DNA of 64,000 nucleotides from Erigeron canadensis (taxonomy: Eukaryota; Streptophyta; Magnoliopsida; Asterales; Asteraceae): contig NC_057761.1 of the NCBI RefSeq assembly GCF_010389155.1, positions 5,706,501 through 5,770,500 of the forward strand, written 5' to 3'. Shown piece by piece: positions 47,060 to 55,985 of this stretch. The notes under the pieces were generated by a model, which made no database searches, was not told where the DNA came from, and saw only the letters and a program-made list of their open reading frames with translations. The translations under genes and the position numbers were made by a program. Every line of letters starts with the position of its first letter. Positions within the stretch are counted from its first letter, which is position 1.

Positions 47060-47848
47060 GGGTAATATATATACCATCAAATTTATATCTATATCTATAT
47101 CTCTCTCTCTATATATATATATGATAAAGTTATTTTGAGAACTTTTTTTTCGAGAACCTTTGAGAACTTTTCAAATCAAGCCCAACTGATGATTGTTCTT
47201 TACATGAAAATTGTTTTTTGATTGTTTTCTGAATAACTTATGTGTAATTTTAAAGTTTATAATTGTGTGGAGGCATGGATTATCATCCGTTATACAATTA
47301 TGCGGAGATTTAGATTCTAGATCACATGTGCACGGATATTGCTATGATCACATATATGCAAGTCGATCACATGTAATCATAGCAATATTCGTGCACATAC
47401 GATCAAGAATCCAAATCTCCATATAATTGTATAACGGATGATAATCCATGCCTCCACGGGTGGATATATATATACCATCAAATCTATATCTATATCTATA
47501 TCTCTCTCTATATATATATAGGGTAAAGTTATTTTGAGAACCTTTTTTTTGCGAGAACTTTTCAAATCAAGCCCAACCGATGATTGTTCTTTACATGAAA
47601 ATTGTTTTTTGATTGTTTTCTGAATAACTTATGTGTAATTTTAAAGTTTATAATTGTGTGGAGGCATGGATTATCATCCGTTATATAATTATGCGGAGAT
47701 TTGGATTCTAGATCACATGTGCACAGATATTGCTATGATCACATGTATGCAAGTCGATCACATGTAATCATAGCAATATTCGTGCACATACGATCAAGAA
47801 TCCAAATCTCCATATAATTGTATAATGGATGATAATCCATGCCTCCAC
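47060..47848 (+). repeat. ~395-bp tandem duplication containing MITE A
   Basis: Unit 1 is 47060-47457 and unit 2 is 47458-47848. Both begin GGGT then ATATATATACCATCAAAT, continue with TATATCTATATCTCTCTC, and run through the left arm and centre of the foldback element to CCATGCCTCCAC. The junction 47457/47458 is sharp. Unit 2 carries on into the complete right arm (to 47995), unit 1 does not, so unit 1 holds a MITE cut at three quarters of its length. Confidence 0.9.
47123..47457. mobile_element. foldback MITE A, truncated copy 2
   Basis: Left arm and centre as in 3730-4211 (GGCATGGATTATCATCCGTT, TTGCTATGATCACATATATG), ending at CCTCCAC where the tandem duplication begins its second unit. The outer right arm is absent. 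Minor differences from copy 3 (ATGATAAAGTT against GGGTAAAGTT). Confidence 0.85.
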
Positions 47849-47995
47849 ACAATTATAAACTTTAAAATTATACTTAAGTTATTCAGAAAACAATCAAAAA
47901 ACAATTGTCATGTAAAGAATAATCATCGGTTGAGATTAATTTGAAAAGTTCTCAAAGGTTCTCGCAAAAAAAAGGGTTCTCAAAATAACTTTTCA
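47522..47995. mobile_element. foldback MITE A, copy 3, complete
   Basis: Opens GGTAAAGTTATTTTGAGAAC and closes GTTCTCAAAATAACTTTTCAC, a full imperfect palindrome as at 3730-4211. TA and CT/GA microsatellites flank it. Directly followed by the MITE D foldback element. Confidence 0.85.
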
Positions 47996-47996
47996 C

Positions 47997-48033
<37 letters not shown>

Positions 48034-48798
48034 GAGAAAGGGTTATTTGAGAACTCACAAATAAAAAAGAACGCGAGAACAATTATGTACCACTCATTTT
48101 CTTATATTTTCTCTCTTTTTCATTAAATAAGAAAATTCACCCAAATCATTTAAAATGCTTTATCTCACAAACCGTAAATCGTTATATGAAACAAAAACCA
48201 TGGATAGTCTTAAAATTTCGTCATCTTTCATTAGATATCCAATTCGATATAATTTTGACGACTTTTTAATTTTCGTTTTTTTTCCCATCGCGTTCATCCT
48301 ACACATGTGTAAGATCATTGTTTTCACATATAAATTAGTAAATGAACATATGTACACAACAATGAAGGTCAAGGGCGGAGCCCGTCAATCCTTGGCAGAG
48401 CCATGGTAGCCAAGGACGGACCCCGTCAGTCCATGGCGGAGGAATAACGGCTAAGGGCGGAGCCCGTTAGGTAGATCACCCCTCACTGGTCACCCCCTAC
48501 CTACACATGTGTAAAAATTACACATGTGTAAGTTATGTGTAACTACCAAAAAGAAAACGAAAATTAAAAAGTCGTCAAAAGTATATCGAATTGGATCTCT
48601 ATTGAAAGAGGACAAAATTTTAAGACTACCTATGCTTTTTGTTTCGTGTAACGATTTACGGTTTGTGAGTTAAAACATTTTGAACGATTTGGGTGAATTT
48701 TATTATTTAATTGAAGAGAGACAAAGAGGAAAAGAATGTGTGGTCCAGAATGGTTATTGAGTTCTTTTTTTAGGAGTTCTCAAAATAACTCACCCCTA
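48034..48798. mobile_element. large foldback MITE, family D
   Basis: The left arm (48034 to about 48330: GGGTTATTTGAGAACTC, AAATGCTTTATCTCACAAAC, CGACTTTTTAATTTTCGTTT) is mirrored by the right arm (about 48500-48798: AAACGAAAATTAAAAAGTCG, GTTTGTGAGTTAAAACATTT, GAGTTCTCAAAATAACTCAC). The loop at 48368-48500 is GC-rich and holds direct repeats of AAGGGCGGAGCCCGT, unlike the AT-rich arms. The outer ends share GAGAACT/AGTTCTC wording with families A and C. Non-coding. Confidence 0.8.
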
Positions 48799-50403
48799 TA
48801 TATATATATATATAATTATTAAAACAGTAGGAAACCGAACGATTCTATAGCCTCTAAAATCTCAAACCTATTTTATAAATTTGCCACATAAGATTTATCT
48901 TACGTGACATCTCCATGTTTTTTTAAGGATATTTATATATAATCTACACAAAGTTATTAAAAAAAATATCGTATCAAATTAAAAACCGTATATGGAGAGG
49001 TACATCCATTACATTTAAATTTAATTTGGCAAATATTTTTTATACGAATATTATTATATATTTCTTATACTAATACAATTCCATTCAATATACATGTAAT
49101 TTTTGTTCACCTAGCTAATGTGTCCCTGTGTTGTTTGAATCTTGTGTATTGTGCTTGGATTTTTTATTTTTACTTTTTGTTTTTTGTATTTTCTTCCACT
49201 TGGTAGTGAATCATCTCTTTATGTCATAGCTTTGCCGTTTTATTTCAACAATATTTCAAGTTTATATGAAATTGCTTATATTCTTTATTCCATATTGTAG
49301 TCATTTACAATCGTTCACATCTCTATATCTTTATTTTATTTGAGGTATATATGATTCTTTCTTCACATTCATACCTATTTTTGTTTTATATATTGGATGT
49401 TGTCATGCTTAATCATTTTAATCTTAATTGTTTCTATACTTCTTTTTTTTTGAAATAATCGTGGGATGTTTATTAGTAAAACAAGGTTTTTGGATCAAAT
49501 TGAGAAGAAAATTGAAAGGGCCACTATACCATGATTCGAAGAAGTCATGGCAAGGTATTTAAGTTTTAAGTACATTCTTATCGTATAAAATCAATTAGAT
49601 AAAATTGATTGATGTGATAATTTGAATATTGTCAGGCCTTTAACGTTTTAAGGTATAAAAATGGGCAGAGGTAGCTCACGTTATCATGCTTTCAACATTA
49701 GTAAGTATTTAATTTTTTTCATGCCTTCTCTATACAAGTTAAACAGATTTTAAACAAGTTGCGATATATTGCAACTACAAACATTCTAACACCTTGGGTT
49801 GTCATTAAATTTGCAGAAACTTACATGGAAGGTGGTGGAGACTTTGATGCATATGGAGTTCATATAGTAGTTACCTGTTATTAACGGAGTTGACTCAAAA
49901 CATGGTAAATTTCTCATCGGTAAGTTTTCTTCATAACGTCATTCGTTTATATTATTTAACTCTTCGATTATTATCTTACTAATTTTCATATTTTATATCT
50001 TTTTATTATATGGTATCCAATTACATGAAACTTATAAATAATTGAAGTAATTTTTTTATAATAAAATTAACTCATAAACTCACTTTATTAAACATCAACT
50101 TAAATTAGTCGCACATCGTGCGGAAAACATTAGTTATCTTAGCTTTATAAATCTATTCAACCTCAATTTAAAGTTGTCACCAAACATTGCCACATAGGAT
50201 TCTTTATAGTATATTTTTTTCAAGATATTCATTTTATTATGTGTAGATTTTGGCAACAAAAATCTCCATTGTACAATATTTATAACATAATATATCGTCC
50301 ATATATTATTATTTAATATTTCATTTAATATATGTCGCCTTTTTTACACATCTTTAGACAATAATTATAACAATTCGCGAATCGCGCGGAGTAATATACC
50401 TAG
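48799..50403 (+). mobile_element. probable Helitron, 1.6 kb
   Basis: The 3' end is strong: ATTCGCGAATCGCGCGG hairpin, then AGTAATATACCTAG ending at 50403 before T. The left side begins in a TA run followed by ATTAAAACAGTAGGAAACCG; a similar start is at 53470-53500, and TTGCCACATAGGATTTA-type words follow in both and at 50490 and 50190. A degenerate hairpin at 50109-50122 (CGCACATCGTGCGG) suggests an older 3' end nested inside. 49490-49880 has gene-like wording with possible splice sites but no recognisable protein. Confidence 0.55.
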
Positions 50404-51259
50404 TATATATATATATATTATAAAACAATAGTTATCCTAACGTTTTAAAGGCATCCACCTCACTTCAAAACTATTCTTAAACATTGCCACATAGGATTTA
50501 GCCTATGTGGCATCTCCATATTTTTTTACAATATTTATTATATAACTTTTATTTCTTTACTTTAAATTACATAATAATTGCATAATATAATTTATTGATA
50601 TAGATATATTCAAATCCGGTACATAGAAAATAAAACATTTTTGGCTAAAAATCTTCCAAATCCCACAATGCTTATTAGCTACTGACAAAAGTTATTTTCT
50701 CAAATACTGATTTGATCTAATCTCTGTTTCATAAATATTATCATCAAATATCAATATCAATATTAATGTATATGCTTTCATGTCATAACTAGCATAACAA
50801 AGAAAAAAAAAAGCACGACAGAGGGCAGTCAATTAATTAGCAGCTTTTGTGTTTAATCTAATATTACGTTAGAATTTGTAAAGTACATATACGATATTGA
50901 AAGCTTTGGTTATAGAAGATGTTATTTTATTTTTTTTAATATTATATTAGACCTTGCAAGGTACATCTACATAGTTATATGATTTACAAATTGCAAACGT
51001 TTTTGGAAGACTCTTGCGGGGAAATTGATTGCTTTACATATCTTTTTCATATTATCGGTATGTTTTCTGTAATTAATTGGGTGAGTGGTTTTTTATTATG
51101 TTATTCATGATTATCGAACACGGTTTTTATATATAAGGTCTATAGTTTCCGAGAACCAATCGTTTCACAACCCATGAGAACCTGATTAAGTCTTAAAAAT
51201 ATATGTAAACATATACCTTCTAGTATACCTTGTATATATATAATTCTCTATCTCAAAAG
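50404..51259. other. intergenic, Helitron-like fragment at left
   Basis: 50410-50540 repeats the Helitron-start wording (ATAAAACAATAGTTATCC, TTGCCACATAGGATTTAGCC) without a 3' end. Nothing else is recognised. Confidence 0.4.
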
Positions 51260-52987
51260 GAAGAAAGGCCAGCTAACTTGTTCTTATGACACATCCTTTT
51301 CCACTAACACCAACCTTCTCCACTCATGCCTTCTTAAATCTTCTAGTAATCAAGTGTATATGTTTACTATCAAAATTTAAGATTTACCACTCAGTCATCT
51401 CAAGCAATTCATAAAAGTATTAGGTTGGGGGTGTGTAGAAGGTGTGGGTGAATTGATTTGATAAGAAGATAAAGAGAAAAATTGTGAATTTCATCTCATT
51501 TTAATCCAATTTCTTCAATTAAGGTAAGAATTTAACCTAAAATCCTTGTAATGAGATTAGGGTTCTTATGTAAAGAAAATTTGGGGATTTTGGGTTAGAA
51601 GAGTTATATGGAGATGCTATAGGTTTTATTTTAAGAGCTTTGTTAGTATTGCTAATCCTACTATAATGTAGTCATAATTGTGTTTGACTAGTGATGTTAA
51701 TGTTTTTTTTCAAGGTAATAATGAAATTGAGCTAGCAAAATAATAACTTGTATAAGTAGTTTCAAATGATGATGATGATGTATATTTTAAGCCAAACACA
51801 ACTATGAAGTTAAGTGAAAGATTTAGCTATTAATAAGATAAAGTTAAATAAGAAGCCTTACTATGATGTACTTTTGGATCGGTGGACTTTAAGGAGAAGA
51901 ATTACTTGTCAAGATTGTTTTGTTTTTCCATTTTCATTTGCAAAGGTGAGTACATTATATATATGCATATGTTTTTAAGACTCCAAGTATGGGCATCTAT
52001 GTGCCATACTTGGTGAAATGTTGTTTATGACCTTTTTGACATATGATGAAATGATGTTTATGGCCTTTTTGGCATATGATAAATGATATTATGAATGTAT
52101 GAAGTCAAGAGTGAATTGCACACTCCCTCTTGACAATGATGTAGTATGGATCCATGCTAGTTTGAATGATGTTGATGATTGTGATATGAATGAATGAAAT
52201 GGAATGTATGAATATATATGTTGTACTCACTAAGCTTTTCGCTTATACGTTTAGTTGTTATGTTTTCCTTATAGGAGGATCAAGCTCTAAGGGTAAAGCT
52301 AGTTCTTGAAGTGAAGTGAGTTGAAGATCTTTTAGTAGGTGATTGTTATAGTTAATGTTGGTGGATAGTTGTCTCTTGATCAAGCACTCCCAAAACTTGT
52401 GTTTTTGTTTATGAAACGATGAATCTTAATGTTATGGTATTGTGTCTTGTTTAGTTTCAACTCAACATTTAGCATTGTAAGAATTATGTTAAAGTGTTGG
52501 TTTGGCAAAATGGGTAAGATGACCCATTTACTTGTATAAACTTGGTTTGTATAAATGAATGGTATGAAGACTTTTGGAAATGTTGTGTTAGGTGATTTAT
52601 GTCAAAACTAAATTGCTAATCAGTTGTTGGAAGCTCGGTTTTGAGAAAAAGGGTTGAAAATTGTTCAAAGTGTCAAAAGTACGAAACCCGAAGAGGACGA
52701 CCTTTGTGCAGAGGACGACCTCTGTAGGACACAATAGTCGTCCGCTTATGTGAATTTTACACTTTTACTACCGAGGCTTCGTTTGACCTTTCTGGGACCT
52801 GAAACTCATACAATAGACTTGTATTAATATTCTAAGAAGGTTTAATTTGTCATTTTTCAAATTTGAGAACTTTGATTTTTGGCGAAAAACGACTTAAATT
52901 TCCGAAGTATAAAATTGTCCAATCTGCTTAACATAAGTTTTTATATAATTGTATGATTTTCGAGTCGAAAAGGTTTGGGGCGTTACA
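51260..52987 (+). mobile_element. solo LTR or LTR fragment, related to family L1
   Basis: 52500-52987 closely matches 15550-16054 (for example TGGGTAAGATGACCCATTTA, GGTTTGTATAAATG, CGAGGCTTCGTTTGACCTTT) and ends GGGGCGTTACA at 52987. Upstream parts match more loosely (CCAATTTCTTCAATTAAGG near 51510 against the 13860 region). The 5' TGTAACA end was not found, so it is either truncated or too diverged; no target duplication is visible. No internal gag-pol follows. Confidence 0.7.
52693..52743 (+). repeat. palindromic tag in the L1-related LTR
   Basis: GAGGACGACC occurs at 52693 and 52711; the first, with CTTTGTG, pairs with CACAATAGTCGTCC (52730-52743) except for two mismatches. In the copy at 15745-15813 the same positions read GGACGGC and GCCGT, so both arms differ in step. 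Confidence 0.7.
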
Positions 52988-53340
52988 CCCGTCAACCCGC
53001 AAACTTGATTTTTTCGAGTGAGGTTCACATTTCGAGTTAAAAGGTCTAGCCATTCAACCTCAAAATATTTTAACTTTATATAACGTTTTTAATAGGTTAA
53101 CCACCAACCATTTGACCCGACAACCCTCATATGTTTGACCGAAAATTAACCCGTCAATTCAGCAATTCATACGACCTATAATAAACTCTTCAGCCCTTAA
53201 CCCGCTAACCTGATATTTCCGATCTGGTGGGTTGGTTGAGTGGTAGGAAAGTTTAGGTTGAAATTTTCAACACGATTTTGATATCAGGTCATGTTCAGGT
53301 TAGATAATTTCTACCAACTAACTTCAACCGGACCCTTTTA
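52988..53340. mobile_element. hAT-like CCAACCC-rich repeat, degraded
   Basis: CCCGTCAACCCGCAAACTTG then TTTTTTCGAG and AACCGGACCC near the right end; same wording as 41541-41940. It abuts the LTR end at 52987, so the LTR may have been inserted into it. Confidence 0.4.
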
Positions 53341-53454
53341 ACACCATATATATACAAAGAAGTATGCGTATTTGTTTTAAGCTTAAATTTAAAAAAAAAA
53401 TGAAACTATTTAAATTTTAAAAAACTTTACTAAATATTTACTTTAACGGGTGGG

Positions 53455-53640
53455 TATATATATAACATCAAATCTATATATATATATATTAAAACAGTAG
53501 GAATCCTAGCCTTCTAAAGCTCTCCTCAATTTAAAGCTATTTTTAAAATTTGCCATATAGGTTTTTATCCTATGTGGCATCTCTATATTTTTTGACAATA
53601 TTTTATCTCTTTTACAAAATTCAAAAACAAAAAAAAACCA
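53455..53640 (+). mobile_element. Helitron 5'-part fragment
   Basis: TCTATATATATATATATTAA then AACAGTAGGAATCCTAGCC and TTTGCCATATAGG-TATCCTATGTGGCATC match the left part of 48799-50403. It stops near 53640 where unrelated sequence begins. The preceding TTTACTTTAACGGGTGGGTA also occurs at 47045, so the host sequence itself is repeated. Confidence 0.45.
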
Positions 53641-53671
53641 AAAAACAAATAAATCTGTAATGAATAATCTT

Positions 53672-53726
53672 GAGCTTAAATGAAGGTTTAATGGTGGAAT
53701 TAGAGTTTAGTGTGTGTTTGAGTGTG
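53672..53726 (+). repeat. left arm of a 55-bp distant inverted repeat
   Basis: The arm ending TTTAGTGTGTGTTTGAGTGT has its complement at 63923-63977 (ACACTCAAACACACACTAAA), with about 48 of 55 bases matching. It lies 225 bp before the gypsy LTR start. Confidence 0.75.
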
Positions 53727-54751
53727 TGAGGGTGATGGGAGGTGGAAAATGATCTAAAGAGAGAAAGTAAGTTAGAGAGAAGGAACTATAAGATTAATTA
53801 TGAAAGGCTTTTTACAATTTGTGTTATGGAGAGGTATTTATACAAATCTCCTAATTAACACTAATACCCCTTCCATAGATAGAAATATTACAATTTAACA
53901 CCATTTATATTCTTAACAATCTCCCCCTTGGTGTTGAATTGTAAATGTTGTGTAACATCCGTGAATTTTGACCCGTTGCTTAATGTGTAATTTGATGAAT
54001 TATTGAAATAAATGATATTTTAGGTTTATCTTGTGATTAAATGACTAACTTTATACTCGTTGGGTCGATTGACGGTGTGCTAGATGATATGTCGCAGGTT
54101 ATGAACTAACTAGTTATGTGATGGGTCAACCCATGGATCAAAGTCATGATCCATGACCCACTTTAGTCAACCCAACCCCCCCACCCACCTTATCCTTTCC
54201 TTCCCTCATTCTTCTTATCTCTCTCTTCTTTACTCTCAAGAACACCCAGACACTCTCCTTTCACTCTCTCTCTAATTTAATTCATAGTTCATGGAAATTC
54301 AAGCTTAGTTAAAGCAAGAATAATAAATCTTATCACCATTTTAACATCATATCAAAAACTTGGGTTCCAAAGTGCAAGAAATTACCTCATTTGAGTCAAA
54401 ATTCGGGTTTGAGTGCTAGGTGAAGATTTGGTAAGCTAAACTTGTTCCATAACCTTTATTTTATCTTTGTTTACTTGTTTCTAGTTGATGTCGAGTGGAT
54501 TCGGGTCTTGAATCGAGTCGAAAAGCTTGCAAGTGTCATTTAGGTTTTTTAGGAAATTTAGTTCAAGAATTGGAATTTGACTTGAGTTCGAAAGAGAATT
54601 GGGAAGTGGGTTAAGTTTAGATATGGTTAATGTATGTATTTTCGTGTTAAAAATTGAGTTAGAGGAGTCTTGTAATCGATTTGGAGGCTAAAAAGGGTTT
54701 TGGGTCGTGTTTAGGCTTGAAGTTGCTGCTGGTCTACTGCAGGTAGGAGAG

Positions 54752-54839
54752 ACTGCGGCGCAGTGAGGAAGGCCAAGCCTCACTGCGGCGCAGTGCCCAT
54801 TTTCTGGTTAGAATCTTCGAGCCTCACTGCGGTGCAGTG
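54752..54839 (+). repeat. ACTGCGGCGCAGT palindrome repeats in the LTR
   Basis: ACTGCGGCGCAGT at 54752-54764; CACTGCGGCGCAGTG at 54781-54795; CACTGCGGTGCAGTG at 54825-54839. Each is a near-perfect palindrome around a central G. GGCCAAGCCTCACTG and TTCGAGCCTCACTG before the second and third copies show that the surrounding GCCTC is repeated too. Confidence 0.85.
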
Positions 54840-55452
54840 TATACTTGCTGTCCGACAATGTCATTTTTAAACGCTCGTATCTTTCAAACCGTAAGTCCAA
54901 TCGAGACGTGTGACCTATCGTTGAATTCGTAAAAGAGTCTAGTTTCTTGTAGTAACCTTCATTTGGGATGAAACCTTCCCCATTTCTAAAAAGGTCGAGT
55001 CTTTTGAGCCTAAGTCTTTATTCGGGAAAAGTTATTAATGCTTGGGTACGTTGTGGCCGACTTAAATTTGGTTTAGACCTTACCTAGACGTTTTAACAAC
55101 TTTATCTAGTCCCGAGAGTCACTAGAGTTGTACTCGTTATGAGTAGGACATAAATGGATCGTGCTAATAATTCCATATGATATTATAATTATAGGTGGTG
55201 GACATGAAGTGATCACAAGACAACTCTAATTTGATTTTAACTTGTATTAACTACTCTTAGCCGATCAAGGTGAGTTGGTATCTCCCCAATCTATTGAGAT
55301 TCAGGCTGAAAAGCGTATATTGTGTGTTTTATTGTTTACACTAGTTGTTTGTTGATCGAATGATGATTGATGGATGAATTGAATTGTTTCGTGTAAGTTG
55401 GTTTGAGAAAGGTTATATTTAGGTTAGATGTACATACATGGAAGTCGACTTC

Positions 55453-55529
55453 GCTTTCAAAAGGTTTGAGATGTAGAGGGTTAGCCGCTGGTACACCCTG
55501 TATACAAACATCGAAGACTCTTTGAAAGC
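55453..55529 (+). other. hairpin with conserved 34-nt loop, LTR copy
   Basis: GCTTTCAAAAG (55453-55463) pairs with CTTTGAAAGC (55520-55529). The loop holds GAGGGTTAGCCGCTGGTACA then CCCTGTATACAAAC (55476-55509), itself able to pair AGGGT with ACCCT. The same 34 nt, with one substitution, recurs at 59399-59432. Confidence 0.75.
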
Positions 55530-55985
55530 AAGCCCTCTTAAGTGTATGTATGTATAGTTTGATCATATTGTTAGTTATTAGATGTTGGATGGATGGATTG
55601 TTGGGCTTGCATTGTGTTGGTTGCTTTGAGATGATTTGGCTGTCTATCGAGACAAATGTGTTTATCCAGGTATAGACGTATACACTGGTGTTGGTCATCC
55701 GGGTTTATAGACGTATATTCGCCGACATTTTTGAGATTCCACATTGGTCATGGTGATGACATGTGAGTATCGTTGCATAGATGGCATGATGGCCATGCAT
55801 ATCATTCGTATCTTGGTTTGGCATGCATATCTTCCGCATTCATGGCATTGGCATTGCATTGGTTATTCTTACACGCTTGTTATATTGCGATGCATTGGTT
55901 GGATGTTGTGAAGACTACTTATATGCGATATTTTCTCTTATTTTTATGATATATGATTATTGTCGGTGGTTCCTCTTGGGCCACC

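Noticed and set aside
55336..55698. 120-codon minus-strand ORF
   Set aside because: Lies wholly inside the gypsy LTR over the hairpin motif and shows no domain.
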